DNA of 64,000 bases from the NCBI GenBank assembly GCA_023055355.1, contig JALJCS010000009.1, forward strand, positions 24,577,001-24,641,000, in the 5' to 3' direction. This DNA is from Agelaius tricolor. Taxonomy: Eukaryota; Chordata; Aves; Passeriformes; Icteridae. Under the pieces are notes generated by a model. It saw only the letters and a program-made list of their open reading frames with translations. It was not told the DNA's origin and made no database searches. A program made the translations under genes and the position numbers. Below are positions 38,263 to 53,769 of the stretch, one piece after another. Every line of letters begins with the position of its first letter. Positions within the stretch are counted from its first letter, which is position 1.

Positions 38263-41200
38263 TAGTCTATATTCAATATGATAAAGCCTCCCACTAGTCA
38301 CACACAGGGGGATAGAATTCTGAAACTGGAATGCAGGGATAAGGAATGGACATTTGTTCCAAAGGTTGCTGAGCCTTGAAAAGAGAATCAGAGAGTTTCC
38401 AAGTCAGAATACAGCATCAAAAAGGATTAATTTCATGCATTATAATGCCAAGCAGGATGCTGTCCACACATCATTAGGAGTCAAGGCTTTTAAGATCTGC
38501 TCTACACTGGCACAGAAAGCAAAATTTGCCCCAGTGGCCTGTGTAAAAGCCATAAAAATGAAATTTTCCCTCACACCCGCTTGCCATGCACTGGCTACCG
38601 AAGAAGCTTTGTTTGTCACCCTCCAGCCCAGGTGATGGCTGCATTCCAGCAGTGCTGCCAGAACGGCAGAAAGGTGCACAGAATACTTTGGGATGGAAGT
38701 TTCTCCCCACAGAGCCATATGGTCACAAGCAGATAACGCTGTGAGCAGCATTCATTAACAATTTCCAAATCTGCAGCAGCTGGAGCGTGGGATCATTTAA
38801 AACATGACTGATTTACTTCCTGCAGCCTTGAAAAGGAGGGATCGGTGGGAACCCAAATGCACAACACATTTCTCTGAACTTATCAAACGAAGCCACATGC
38901 ATCTCATTAGCATCATACACACACTCACAGAAGTTACCTCTTGGGGAGGGGACTGGAGAGGCTCACAGGACAGCTGCTCAATGGAGCATTGGCAGGAGAC
39001 CAGGTATCCCAGTTGCTGGAGTGGCTCCAGAAACTGAGCAGAATGGAGAAAGTGGGAAGTATATTTATAATAATCCTGATGAAAACAAAGTGTTGGGCTA
39101 CTATTTTATTTGAGCTGCAGCAAGAACAACAATAAAAGCTCTGAGGCAAGGACCATTCTTTAGACAAAACTGTTTTGTGGAGGCTTGTAATGAGCTTCAC
39201 TTACCTAAAAATAGCATTTAAGTTAACACAGTGTACCCTTATTTGTGGGACAGTGATCCATCTTTGTGCCCACCAGATGTTACTTCATTAATTATTGACG
39301 ACAATATGGCATTTCTATAGCACTTCATAGCGTTAAGAGAGTTTTATAAATAGATAGATAAAAAATTAATCAATCAATTTTGTTAGACAATTAACTAGCA
39401 TCCACCATTTTAGTCTGAGGTGATGCCAAGATTTTTCTTTTTTTCAAAGCGTGCAAGAAGAGAAAGACTGAGCTTGCCAGAAAAAAGAGAGAAATGCTTC
39501 CAGCCTAAAAAATGCGAAATAATTTCTGAATGTTAAGCAATGGGGTTAAATGTTTAGAGCTTCCAAAAAATTTTGGGCACTGGGATGGAATTCATCTCCC
39601 TCCCTTGACTGAATGCAGATGTTTGCATCTAGGCTGATCATTGTGGACCTCCTTTATAGTCAGCAAAAAGAAATGAACCATGCCCTTCAAGAGCCTGTTA
39701 GTTGTGGCTGATTATAAAAAGAGATATTGTAGATGTCAAGGTCTGACGTAGGCATTGCACAGCTGGGGGAGACGAATTCTCCCCTGACATTTCCTTTGAA
39801 AATCTGTCAGGGAAAATATTTTGAGCTCCAGCCCTGGAGCTGCTGCAGTTTAGAGGATGCAGGATGGTACCTCAGGGGTAGGATGGCCAGGCACGTGGCG
39901 GGCACAGGTCCCAGCTAGTGCAAGAATGGCACCCGCTCTGCAAAGGCATTGCGTGAGGAGGGCACCTGCCAGGGGGCTGCTCCTCCAGTGCCTCTGCGTG
40001 GGCTCTGCCTCTGAGCTGCACTGCTGCAAAGTATGAGTGTCTGAGAGCTGGCTTGTGAAGGAAACTGTTGCCCAGGAATACGCGGGCAGCTCTGTCCTGG
40101 CTGCTTGCTTTGTGTTGAAGCTGTGGCGATGCCGGGGCTCCTGCTGGTTGCTGTAAGCACAGTGAGTCGTGGTCACTGGCTGCTGTGTACCCTGCCAGCC
40201 TGGCTCTGCGCCTTGCATGGCCTCTGTGGGCTCACAGGGACTGAGGCAGTGACAGGAAGAGTCATTGCTGATAAATAGGAACAGTACCCAGAAACAAATT
40301 GCAGAAATCCTTGCTCTGTTGTGTCTGCAAAAGGGCATCAGAGCTGCTGATGCACTGAGATATGTGACTTCTTTCAGCCATTTCTCCACAGCAAATGAAC
40401 TGGTGCTTGTTTAAATGTGCAGGAACGGGAGCAGAGAGAGCAAGGTGCTGAGGAGCAAGAGAACAGAAAGCTGATATTGTGCAGGGAATACAGCATGCCC
40501 TTAAGGCTGAGAGATTTGTGGTGTAAAACATTAGGATCAGGATCCCCTCTCTGCACAGCAGAAACCAGCACTCACCTGAGTTTTCAGAATTTCACCTTCC
40601 AGCTGACAGGACTGCAGGACTGTTAGAGGAGACATAATGGGAGGAGAAAGGGGAAGGAAGAACTCCCATACACAGGGACAAAAACCCTATTTCTTCCTCC
40701 TGTTTTGAAGACTAAGACCACAACAGTTCTTACCTTGGGGAGTGCAGCATACATCTCCACCAGTATTTTATAAATTTCAATAAAGACTTCCCCTGTCATT
40801 TTGTTTTAACATAATGTACAGTCACAGCAAAATGCAACACATGTTTAAGGGAACAATACCATACAAAGCAAGAGCAGCACTGGTTATCATTATCATCAAG
40901 ATCATACTAACAAGATAAGATTTAGTTGTTATGTGTTGGGAGACCAAAGACATGGCCATTGTCTTTTCAACTTTCTCCTATATAGGGTTTTCTCTGTTCA
41001 TCTGAGTTGCCACTCTCCAAAATATTAATGTGTTATTTAAAACAATATATATTAATGGAAACTTGTTAAGAGTACTCATAATGGGTTAACATAGATTTAT
41101 ACACTTTCTAAAGAATGCTTAAAAATTTTAGAGTTTTTCTGTGCTTGTGCTCCTTGCAGTAGTCCTCAATTGGGATTTCACTGGCTGTTCCCAGTCTTGG

Positions 41201-44200
41201 AGATGGACATGCAGCTTCACAGGCTGATGGCAAAGATGGGATATCTAGGAGAAGGCTACAAGTTCTTTTATGAAGTAATGGCCATATTTCTTCTGTTTTT
41301 CACTCCCTCCCTTCAGAGGAACTCTATATACTTTCACATGGATGGTAGTATCTTGATTATGAATGATCTTTCACTATTCTTGTTTGATAGTTTTCCTTTA
41401 AACCTCTGTCACATTACACATGTGTAAGCTTATCACCCACAAAATTTTCTTTCATCATCACCACCAACCAGAAAACACTAGGGATGTCACTGGCCAAGCT
41501 CCTGTTTCTGCTGGATTTTCTCTTCTTTCTGTGGTTGCACCTGGTTTCTAGAAGAAACACTACCCTGTTTTTGTTGTGCCACAAATGTTCGTGGCACCCT
41601 CCTAGCAGACAGAGATAATTCCTGTCCTGAGGAGCTCTTGACTGCAGTTAGGAGAAAAGAAAAGGCTTCAGAACTCTTATATATAAAAATATATATATAT
41701 GTGTATATCTATATACAATGTATATACATAATATATTTTCTAATTAACATTTATTCTTTTTGTTTCAGCAGCTGTACACAGTGGGTCAAATTAATCCCTG
41801 GTAAATTGTTACTAACCCCTGTATACATGTTAATCTAATGTTTCCAGGCAGACAGAGAAACTGCCTGGCCACTGTCCGCACAGGTTGCTTTCAGTGGGAA
41901 GGAGTAGATTTTGCAAGCTCAAAGGAGCTACTCCTTGCAGTCCAAGCTGAGAAACTGGCCAAACTTTTGACAGCGTGCAATTTCCCCATGAGATTTTGAT
42001 TATAGGTTAGGCTAAAATCATGTTTCTGAAGAGATTATGATACTTCCCCATTCTGATTGTAGGAAATGTAGAGAAGAAAAAAAATAAAGCACTTTTCAAT
42101 TTTTTGTAACCCTCCAGGAGTGTTCCTTCAGGCTGCTGCTCAAATCACCTGAATAATTTTGCTCTTCCCTATGTTTTCTTTTAATAAAGATGCTTCTATT
42201 AGTGCATCATTATTCAGTTCCCAGCAGCAGAACAGCTATGAAGACTCTCCTGGTTGCAATCATTAATGGCACCAATCAAACCTGAAGCTGAAATACCCTA
42301 AATTTATTTAAATTCAGCCTCCTGCCAGACTTCAGAATTAACTATTTGCACATATTCTCTTGTTTTACTTGCGTTAAGACCTGCTGTTGCATAATGGACT
42401 AAGGGATCATAAGCAAAGAGATCAAAACACAAATCTTAAAAGTTGTTTCTTTTCTGGATGAAATGTGACCTGGGTCTACTCTTGGCTGTTTTTCTGCCTT
42501 GGTCAAAAGTGAGTGCAGGATAAGAAGACGCAGCACACAAGCACATACCTCACCCTTGCTGATGCAGGACTGTGACCCTTGCACTCGCTGTACGAGCTCT
42601 GGGATTATACCACACGTTACCACTAGATGTCAAACTGTGTCCCAAATCCCACAAATGCCTCCAGCGTCAAGTGATGGAGGGCCCTACGTGCTGCTCCGGC
42701 TGCACCAGCCGTGTCAGAGCAGATTGTAATTTTATTTCAGAGGAAAATGGTAGACAAGTGATTGAATTAAGGGACTTTAGTTACTGCAGACACAAGGATT
42801 TCTAAACGGGTACTTTGCCCAAAGAGGCAGGATCAGGTGTTACTAACAGCTACTAACTATGATATTGTTCAAAAATTAAATCTACCTGCTTGAACCATTT
42901 ATGAAAGAAAAAACTAATATAGATCCATAGGAGAAAAAGTTAATTTATCAGAAAATGAGGCTATATTATTCCTTTGTTCTCTCTTGGCAAGTTTTAGTTA
43001 CTTTAAAACCAAAATCAGTAAGGAAAACTGAGGAGTCCTTAGCTTAGGACTGCAGCTCTAGCAGCATTGGTACACAAAGCACAAAAATCATGATAAGCAT
43101 TTGGATCAAGGATTCCTCTGCATATAACAAAACCCACAAGAGCAGCTTACTCCTTCAAGCAGCTTAATCTGGAAGTGATGGAGGTGCTGCCTTGCAGATG
43201 AGCTGCACACTGAAGCCCCTAATGAAGAGTTTTAACTACAAGTCCTGTGTTTCCTTCCTCAGGAGAGGCCTAGGGCACTGTTACTCTGGACAGTAATCCT
43301 TTGAAATCCTACCTACCATAAGTTTGATTTCTCAGATGTGTGCGTCTTTTTGTTATCTTCAGGTTTAAATGACAGCTCTTTTACCACCCAGATAGGGTTG
43401 TTTCTCAACAGGAGGTGAAGAAATTCCCATCTAACTGAATGCTTTCTCCATGAAAGCTGTTAGGTAAAGGATGAGCTCTTGCCTTTACCATGTGTTGGAA
43501 AATACATTTTGTTAGGTGTAGGCTTCTGGAAGGACATGGCTTGGGCTCTTTTTAGCCTCACCAGCATCCTTCCTGTTTTTACCAAAAATAAACACAGCAA
43601 AGCTTTTCTTCTTTAGCACTTTTAAACTTTCTTGGCTTTGTCACAAGCTGTGTCACAGGATGTCCCACATCACCGCAACATAACACATCACCACAGCATG
43701 ACATGGGCTGAGATCAGCTATGTGTGGGGAAGTGTCTGGGCCTCTCCTGCCTTCAGTTCCTTGTCATCATCTCCCACTGGATCAAGAATGATCAAGTACA
43801 ATGAGTGCAGAGCCTCCCTCCACAGCCTAGTCAGGAGGATTTAATCATCTGGCTCTGACCTTCTCATTTAGCAGTGGCACTTCTGAAAGGCATAAGGCAC
43901 CCAAGCTGCCCCCCTGAGTACAGCCTCAGCTCTTTCCCTGTCCATTTTCCACAAACACTTGCATGCAAAGTTTAGTCATGGCTCATGTCCCTAACTGGTT
44001 GCTCCTCAATTCCCTCCTCCTGTGCTCCTCTTTCGTGGCTGGCAAGCTGGTAAGAGGCCCTGAGGCAGAGCTCTGTGAGGACAGAGGGTCTGGTCCAGCC
44101 TGGCATGGTGGCTGTCTGCCTCCCATACAGGGAATGGAGGCTCTGGCTGTGGCACAGCCACGATCTGTGTGGGAAGGAAAGGCTGGCCGGCCCCAAGTCC

Positions 44201-47200
44201 TCATCTGAAGACACTGTGTCAAGGCCCACAGCAGATCCTCTCTGGCAGTCCTGCTTTATTACATGGAGCAGCAAGTCTGAGAGGAGGGTCTCCTGGACAA
44301 AACAGGCTGCAGAACAAGCATGGTTAAGGAAGCTGCTGGGTCTGGTTACCCATCCCCAAAGCTGTCTCTCCAGCCAGAAAATTTCATCTTGACACATGAG
44401 GAGGGCCTCCTCAGCAAGCGTGCTCTATCCAAACCAGTAAAGAAACGGCCCTGTGCCAACAAAACCAGGCCAAAACTATGCAATCAGACCTCCAGCATGT
44501 TTAAAAATATCTCTGGGTCCCTGTACATCCCACTTCTCCTGGCTCCCTTTCTGTTTCTCAGTGTGAGGAAGGAATCTCTAGCTAGCCGAGGTTTGGGATG
44601 TGGTTGAGACGTTTCAGTGGTAAAAGGGTGGAGCTCCCTTGTTTTCCTCTTTTTCCACAAAGTGCTCTGGCTCTTGGACAGTGCCTGTCCAAAGAAACCA
44701 TGTTGCTTTTCCTCTCCACCCCCTGCCTCTCCTTCCCTCACTCAGTAGGTAAACAAAGGAGCTCAGGGATGACAGGAGCGAGCATAAGCCAGAGCTTTGC
44801 ACCAAATCTCTCATCAGAGCAAGGTGTGGCCAGCACACCCCAGCAGAGGCCAGCCAAGCGAAGCACTTCCCTTCAAAGAGCCCTCCTTCCTACTACACCA
44901 ACCCTGGGACACCCTCTCATGGGATTTCCTTACCCACACCCACCCAGTATTTAAAAGAAGGATCATTTTGAGCTTATCCCTGTGTCACTACCTGCCCCAC
45001 TTGCCTCCAGCAACCGCACAACAGATTACTGGGGCAGGGATGGGGACATGGAGAGCATGAGGGTGCCCCAGGATAGCAATGAAATGAAGCAGCTTTTTGG
45101 CAGCTTGACAATGCAATTTCTCTGTTATCATCGCTCTCTCTGAAGTTTAGATCTGAGGTTGTCTCCTGTTCTGAATATAATAAAAAAGTTATTCCCCTTT
45201 AATAGCCTGCAGTCTTATACTTAAATCTTTCTCCCTTCAGCATCTTCCTTAAGTGAAAGATACAGGTATAAAAGTTAACAGCACCTGAATTAATAATAAT
45301 GATCTTTTTATAATCAAACATTAGCATGAGACTGTGCTCTTGATTTTTCTCAGGCCACGTGGTCTCACTCATCACAGCTGGCCCAAATGCCTGAAACCAC
45401 AACTAGTCAAAGTTCACAGTCAATCCATGGACAAGAGGAAGAAACTGCAGAAAACTTGCCAGATAGCCTAAGATAATAAAGAATCTGAGGAAATTTCAAT
45501 CTGCTCTGGGATACTCCAAAAATAGAAAAAGAAGTGAGATTTGCTGAATAAACAATTCATGGCAAAATTATTCACTGAGATTAGAAGCCAAATAAAAGGA
45601 GGGAGAAGGATGCTTTATGGTAATAGAAGGTGTGATGGTATTGGCACAGGAGGAATGTACTTCCTAGGAGAGATGACAAAGAGGATTTGTCTCCTTATTG
45701 GCATTTTTCAGAAGCACAACAAGAGGTAAGACTCCAGAAGAAAAATAGAAGCCATTTTTATCCACAACCTATAGATCCTGGGGCCCCAGAGCTGAGCTGT
45801 CACATCTTATTTTTATATCCTACTCCCAGTGTGTGAGTGTTTTACCAAGATGTTTTTTTTCTCTGATTTCATATTTTCAGCAATTGCTATTGTTCTGCAG
45901 TCTCCAAACGGGCTCTGGGAACCCAAGGACAGCACAAAAAGCTGAACTCTGGGAAACATTGTACCCGGAAAGGGCAGAGCAGGAGGACTCAGAGGGTGAC
46001 AGAGACTCCAAGGTCCCCTGGAAATGCAGCACCTAACTACCCCTGATGCAAGAGCTGGGCTCAGGTGCTCTGGCATTTCACAGTGAGTTCAAAAAGTGTT
46101 CCTAACCCTCAGGTATTGTGTGGCTGTGGTTTCACATGCCTGTAATAAGCAGGAGCTAGTGTTAGCCTAGAGTGAACAGAAAAAATGGTGTTTTGTAATT
46201 TTTTCTCTTTTGTTTGGAGGCTGCCAAGCACATACTGAGTGTTGGGGGTCTCCACTGCTATCTACTTCTTCTCTGGACGTAAAGAATGAGCAAAGCCAGG
46301 AAACATGTGAGAAATCATGTTATTTATTGCAAAGGTTAACCTGAAAAGAGATGATCTAGCTCAAACTAATTTGTGGGTAGCCTAGATAGTTTAAAAGGGA
46401 GATAACTGTGAGTTGGCACAAATTGGGATATCTTAGAAAAGCATTTGTAGTTTCCACATGACTGATATATGATTGTTTGAGATGGTGTGCTTTAAAAATA
46501 TCAGATAGCAAAAAATGGATGATTGGTGTAATCTATTTTAATTATGCTTCATATTTGTAGTTATTTCTAAAACTCCATAAAAATTGCCGAAAACAAACTG
46601 AACTAAAAAGGTTGCTTCCTGTTAGCTGGCAATTAAAACATCCTGATTTGAAACTAAATATAGCCCTTCCTCTAAATTTGGTAATTTTTTGCTAGACTGG
46701 GCTCTCTGCACATGTAAATAGAACAATCTAATCACTCACTTTTATTCAAATCCACAATTTGCATTTCCTTATGTTAGAAAATAGCAAATGGCTTTGCTTA
46801 TTTTTGTGATAATTTTTTTTTTTTTTTACTTTGACTAGTGTCAAGCTATTTTTAGATAAAAAATTGGAATTCAATTAAGATGCAGAGAGACAGCATTTAA
46901 ATTCTACTTTTTATTTTGATAATGGAGCTACCCAATAGTTGTGCAGGACATAGAAGCTGATAACAATGATTTAGTAAGGAAAGGAAATAGTATCTGTAGG
47001 TGTGCATTTAATTGTTTCATTTTGGTTCATATGTCTTACAAGGTTTTAGAGCTAATAGATCTCAGCCTTTCTAGCCTCACTTATGGTGAGACGGAAGAAG
47101 AAAATCTAGTCTTCCTTGGTTTTCCAACATGCTAGGAACTTTGTAGTGCTGATAAGAGCAGTAGTTCTTGAATAAAAACAAAAATAAATAAATAATTAAT

Positions 47201-50200
47201 AAACTTAAGAAAACCTCCCAGAACTTCCAGAAGAAGTCTGCAAATTGTAGGGAAAGGAGCTCTTGGACTTCAGCAGATTTTTCTAGTTTTTTCACTGGTG
47301 ACTTACCTCACATTGCTGGTGAGAGATTAGGCCTTTAATACACAAAATTTCCCATTGATTTCTTAAACAGCTTCATTTTCTTAAAGGAAGGACCATTCAA
47401 TTTAAAAGCTAAAAACACAATTAAAAAACCCCAAACCAGCTATGGTTGCAGTCCCAGCAGTCCTCCCATTGGTCTACTCATTTCACATCTGAACAGAAGT
47501 TTCTGCAAGAGGCTCCTCCCACAACAGGACCCATTCTGCAATCACCAAACACAGGTTTTTGTTGCATGTTCCTCAAACAATTTGCACTACCTCAGCAGCT
47601 ATTTCATTGCCATCCCTGAGCTTCTCACGATGTTATTAATCCATGTTCTTCTGATTCTCCCTGCTGGCAACCTTTTCCATTTAATGTTCAGCTGGAGCTC
47701 AGGACTTGTCTACCTGACTGTGCTGCCGCAACAGGTCACAAAAGGACCCCAAGCACAAAATCTCCCTGGTAATTCAAGCGGTTGCCCAGCAGCTTTCTTA
47801 TAGGTAAGGGGCTTCAGTGCTGTCTTGGAGAGTCAGAAAAGGATGTGGCTGCAGACCAATCCCTGTCACATCTCCTAAGCAACCACTGAAATAGATGAAC
47901 AGTCTTTTCAAAATGGCATAATGATAAAGTGATTTGGCAAAATGTGAATATAATTTCCTGTTGACTGTTAAGGCTCCATAAATGATCTTTAGTCACTGAA
48001 CACAGTGGGTCTGTGTTCTGCAATAAACAGCAAGTATGAAATAACCTCCTTCTCTATTGCAACACAAACCAAGATCACAGATTTCTTGTCCAGCCTGTGT
48101 GCACTAAATCAGGAGCTGCTACAGAGACAGGCCTTTTTTTCTCAGCTTGATATTCAAAATTTTCCAAGGTTTTGGGCTCGTATCTTTAAAATTTCTCTAT
48201 GCACTAATGACTGCTGTAGTTTGTTTGGTAGTGATTTATCCTGAAATCTGAGTCTTACAAGAAACCTCCTAACACCAGGAGCTGGGAATTTACAGCAGTT
48301 CCTGTGTGACAATAACATTACAATCCAGAAAACACAACACATACTGGGTTTTCTAATAACTCCCTTATCTCCTAGACAAAGGCAATTCCCAATTGACTCA
48401 GTTTTATTGGAGGCCTTTGAGTTACTCAAATTATCTTCTGTGATATGTTGAAGTGCAACACTGTAGGGTCTTGCATACTATATCCTATAGAACCTGTCTG
48501 CTAGGGGTCAGTCTGAAATGCAGCCTCTTCTTGATGCATGAATTTCTCCCTTTTACTTATTTACCCGTAAAACATGGATTGTAGCACTTGGTACAGTTCC
48601 CTGTACCCTCCATTCATATACAGATTCTCCACAAGACTGCTCTCCTACGAAGCCCATGAATCAGTGCTGTGTGCTCATGGTCTCAAAATACTATTATCTA
48701 CTTATTTTTGCCCCAGCTGCATTTTTCCTGACAGCATGTGTTCCCCTAAGCTGTTCTTAAAAGTTTGTTCCATTTTCAATTGGAAATACTTGGTATTGTT
48801 ACAAGAAGATGCTATATAACTCAAACCATTGGATTTGTCCCAGCATCTCTTAAATTTGCCAGAGAATTGTGTGTATGGGGTGATCAGTGGACTGAGATTA
48901 TGACACTGGCACTGGGGTCACATTCACTCCTGCCCTCCTCCTCACAAGAGATTTATACCCCTCCTCTAAGGCAGGACTAGCAGATGTCTGTGTGGTTTAG
49001 GCAGATACTTTTCTAGCTAGTCTTTCTCGTTCTGTAAATTTTGCCATCATTCTGGTACTCAGCACCTTTTTACACAGTTGGAAATGTTGGCACTTTTTTT
49101 TGGTTTTTTTTCTTCCCCAAGAAAATCTCTCTAGTGCTCATGGGTTTAAAGGAAGACCCAAACCTGATCCAGCTGAAGGATGTTCCTGGAATCTCCCTCA
49201 GGGATACACATGTCCTTTTCTGGCTAGAGATATTTTGGCTCAGAGGCCCATTAGAAGCAGCAAAGTTGGAACTTAAGGTAATGGAACAAATCCATTTTGG
49301 ATGCAAATCTGTGATTTCCAGGTTCTCATCATTTAGGCTGCTGTGGATTAGGCAGACCTCTCGGTCTTAAAAACACTTTCATTCTCTCTTCTCCCTATAT
49401 GGCTTTTTTGTTTGTTTGTTTATTTGTTTCTCCCCCTCTTTGTTTTTTAATTTGGCTCCATTTGTTTAAAACAAGCAGAAGTAATCTTGTTCTTGCTCTG
49501 CACACCAGTAGGGCTGGGGCTGCCTTTTCTCTCCCCTTCCAGTGCTGCTGTAGCAGAGAACGGTGGCCAAACACCACAAGAGCACAGAAAAGAACAATGG
49601 GGTGAGGGAGAAAGGCATCTGACCACACCTGTAACCCTATATGTACATGAGCAGCTCCTGCTACAATCAGGGCAGAGATAGCAAAAGTTTTCCAGGAACA
49701 ACCTGCTTCTAAAATGCGCTCTGGCAGGAGTACAGGATTAGGGGTGAGGGAGAACACAGAGCAGATCTTACATTGCTCCTTGCCATCCTGATTTGCTGTC
49801 TCTTGGCATTCACCCCCTGCCCCGTGTCCTCTGACACCTCCTCAAACACAGTCTCTGGGGCAGGGTCACACCACAGAGCTCTTAGCAAGGGGAAAGAGCC
49901 CATGGTGGAGGTTGGAGTGAAGAGGCACAATTGCTTCCCATTTCTCAGTACAGTGTGTTACAAGGGGCCCATTGCAAAGCTTGGCCGCCTGACAGTTTCG
50001 TTTGCAAGAGCCTTGGCCCCTTTCCAAGCAATTCTTTCAGGTCTCATTGTTTGGTAGGAAACAAACAAGGGGAACAGCACTGGGTGGGCACACCAGAAGA
50101 GGGTCTAAATATAGCAGGGCAGCATTAGGGAGCCAGGCTTCCTAGCCAAAGCTTACTCTAAAGATGACAAACCCGCTCTGCTAGTCTACAGAAAAGGCAC

Positions 50201-53200
50201 CAGTCCTGCTGTAGGCACTCCAGTTACACAGGAGAGGGCTCTCTAGATGTCCCAGTCCTCTTGGCCAGCCACAACAATGCTACACTAGCCATAAAAGTTG
50301 AAAGCAGCCTGTTAAGCTGAGTAAGTAATTGCAAAGCACAAAGAGAATATAACCAGTTTTAGCCTGAAGTCTTCTGAGTAGTTTCTGCTATAATTTACAC
50401 CCACTCTAACTTCAGCATTAGTCAGGAAATAATCTGAGCTACAGATTTAGGCAAGGAGGTGTCAGAATGAAGGCAAGCCAAGCCCTTTTGACCTGTGATG
50501 GAAAGAAGAGAAATTTGTGCCACCTTTGATTGGAGGTGTTGAGACTCAGTAGGATTCAAACTAAATAATTTTGCTGACAGCACTGCAGAGCTGGTGACAT
50601 TTCTGAAAGCAAAGGAAAAGAGAAAACAAATGTGCTAAAGAAGTTTAAAAACATCCTCCTTAACTTGGCATATCCCCACAGAAATCACATCCCACTAGAA
50701 CAGCCAGGGCACAGGTAAGGAAATGTTAAAGGAGAAACATGGCTTTTCCTGAGGTAGTATATGGAGGGATTTAATTTTACACATCCTGAGCTAGGGGACA
50801 CTCAGGCAGAAGGAATCTCCCCACAGAGCTGATTTTCCTGCTCAGTACCTTCAGCATTTGAGGGCAAGTAGAAAGGCAAGTTGTTTTTCCACTTAACCTA
50901 GGGGCATGCCTGACTATGAAGAGAGATGTGGTGTGAAGCAGGAAGAAAAAAACATGAAGGAAGAGGGAATATGATCGGCCTTGCAGAGAAGACAATAGGA
51001 GATCATTTGTGCAGACCCACCAGAGCATTTCCTACAGGGATGTAGCTCAGCAAGCAGAAATAAGAAACAACAAATGTGCCAGGGGCCTGCCACATGCAGG
51101 AACACCTGGCCTTGCCTGACACAGCTGCCAGCACTCCCTACCCCTCACAGCTGCCAGCCCTCGTTAGAGGTGTCTGCAAAGAGAACGTGTGGCTTTTGCA
51201 AACTTGTATTTCCTCTCTTCCCCCTTCCTGCCACCAAATCATGCTTTGCCCTGTTAGAAACAGACAGAAGCAGCACACTGTCCTAGCTGAAGAGCACCAT
51301 CATAGCTGGTAATTCTTCACAGGAAGAATTCTTCATCTTTATGCTGGATGTTCAGGCACAAATAAAGGAACCTTAGTTGAAAGCTTGTGCTAAAACAAGA
51401 TGTAAGTCTCTCATACAATAGATGATTCATGCAAGTGATCAAGAGAAGACCTCAGAATAAAAGAAGTCAGGTTTTAAGTGACTTTTAAAAATAGCATGTA
51501 ACAGGCTACCTTTTATCCCTAAAATAGTAAGTGTCCCCTGAGCTATTTGTTGGGGTTTTTATTTCCAACAACAACAACAAAAAGATTATTATGAAACAGC
51601 CCTTATCTTCTACAGAAAGTGACCAAAACGGGCGATTGCTGGAGTGACTGGAGTGAACCCCTAAACCTGCTTCCTTTCCCCCTTTCAGCTTAGTCCTTAC
51701 AATAGAGATTAATTCTCAGCCCTTAGCCTTGAATCACCATTAAAATAATGCAAGGCTGCTGTTTTTATGCAGTCATGTTAACCCATAACTTCCTTCTCCT
51801 GTAGCAACATGATTAGCAGAAAGGATGATAAGGGAGGTACATCTGAAAGTGGAAATACAGGCAGTGAAGTGGGTGCTGGTTTCAGTGTCCTCTGTGTGGT
51901 GGTGAGCTGGGCTAATCAGAAATTATGCACGTGGGATTTTTTACAGAGTGCTGCTACCAATGCTGCTGTTTGGCAGAACTGAGGACAGGAGAGATAAAAT
52001 AGTTTCTTTTTTTTTTTTATTATAGGCCCCTGGCTTAACAGATTTTTCATGACTGTTAGAACAGTGTTTATAGGCTAAAGGGCTGGGGAAACTGCCACGA
52101 AACCAGTGAGTTGCAAATGTGGAGGAAGAGACTGATGCTTGAAACTCTCCTTCTATCTCTTAGGCTGTGGTAGTAAAGCTGCCAAAAAGTGACAAAGCAA
52201 GGGGTATCTGAAAGGAGAGCTAGATAGAGCTCCTCAGGATTTTCTTCCCCAATTGAGTTTTCTCAGCTCCTAGAGACTCCATCTGTGATGAAAATTCTGA
52301 TTATCAGTTGTATTCACAGACTGGTAAGACATGAGAAGAAATGGCCTTATGGTTAAGACATTCCCCATGTTCACAGGTCTAGCTGATTGGGCCTTTTGCT
52401 GTGCTATGCAGTCACAGTGTCATTTTAAGCGAGTTTTTTAATTTCTGCAGGCCTCTTTGGTTAGCTGTTTGGGCACAAAAGAAGCAGGCAAAACCATTTC
52501 CTGGCTTGGTGGGAATCCTTATGGTTGATATTTGCAGTGAGGCAATGTGTTAAAGGAATCACCCTCTGTGACACACTACCTTGCTTGTACTTAGCATAAA
52601 GTTGCCAGCTGTCTCTTCGAAGTTTTTTAAAAATTTGCTGGCAGGATGCTCTCAAAAAGGCCTGTGTGACTTTGGAATGTCTCTATCGTGGAAGTTTTGT
52701 GGTCTTCCTGCCTCACCAAATGGGTCATCCTGCTGGTAAGATGCTGGGAGGAGGTTCAGATCATGCCTCTGAGATGAAGGAAGCTTTTGCTAGCTGTGTG
52801 GCTTGTCTGATAGATTTCTTTTCTCTGAATGTTTGTTTTACAATACTGTCATATATTACTGAGCTTGCAATAGAGTTTTACACAGGGGGACATAAAGCCT
52901 TTCTATAATGGTCTTCATGTTGTTTAAATAATGAACAGTTGGAGACTCCAGTCAAGAATTAGAGATCCTCTGTGCTAGATGCTGGACAAACACAGAATTA
53001 GGCAAATATCATGGTTCAAAAAAGTTTGTGCTCTGAGTTAGGGAATGGAGATATGTTCCTCATCCTGTTTTCTATATCCAAGACATCTCTGAAAGGACTG
53101 GGAACAGTGAGAGAAGGCAATCTGGCTAAAAACATAGTTGCATGTTTTGTAGCTGTGCTCTGTATGGTCATACTGAATTATCATGTTATACTGGGGTACT

Positions 53201-53204
53201 TAAA
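38263..53204. other. Intergenic non-coding DNA
   Basis: No exon or confident transposon was recognised across this long stretch. It contains an (AT)n microsatellite at 41678-41737 and several poly-T runs (for example 46810-46825 and 52008-52018). Open frames are short or unrecognised. Confidence 0.5.
41678..41737. repeat. Imperfect (AT)n microsatellite
   Basis: AT/TA units run with a few G and C interruptions. Confidence 0.9.
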
Positions 53205-53286
53205 ACCATGTAGGTTGGAAAAGACCTTTAAGATCATTGAATCCAAATGTTAACCCAGCACTGCCAAGTCCACCACCAAACCTCCT
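53205..53286 (-). mobile_element. CR1 LINE 3' fragment, antisense
   Basis: TAGGTTGGAAAAGACCTTTA, AGATCATTGAATCC and AACCCAGCACTGCCAAG match the reverse complement of a common avian CR1 3' terminus (AGGTTGGAAAAGACCT, AGATCATCGAGTCCAAC, AACCCAGCACTGCCAAG). The element's 3' end points to lower coordinates. The fragment is short and severely 5'-truncated. Confidence 0.82.
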
Positions 53287-53769
53287 GCCCCTGGTTACAC
53301 TGTCATGTCATGGGCAGGCAGCCAGCAGCAAGGAGACTTGTAGCATGTGTGGGGTGCCTCCTCCATTTCTTCCTGGGGTGCTGGGATCTGCAAAGTAGCT
53401 GAACAAATAGTTGCATAGGGCAGAGACACACACAGAACAAGGTATGTCAGGGTGTAGGTCAAGAGGGTGGAAGGCAAAAAGGGAGCTGGGAGCTGAGGAG
53501 ACAGGGCTTGTGTGGCTGGGAATGGGTGAAAATAGGAACCAAGAGTGGTAGGTGCCCTGTGACAAGGATCAACCCCATAGTCTGTGGTCCAAAATGTACT
53601 CAGAGAAACAAAAGACTCCACGCCAGCCTTCAGCTTCACAATACACTCCAGCTTTGGCCACAGAGATGGGAGTAGACAGGAAACTGCTCTGGAGAGGGGC
53701 AGGAGAGGAAAGAGAGTGTGCTGAGGGGTGGGAAGGGAGGGTGAACTGGCGTGTCAGAGTCTAACAATG

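Noticed and set aside
39290..39365. Segment reminiscent of an old reptilian or amniote repeat (TTCTATAGCACTTCATAGCG)
   Set aside because: The resemblance is too short and vague to name an element without a library search.
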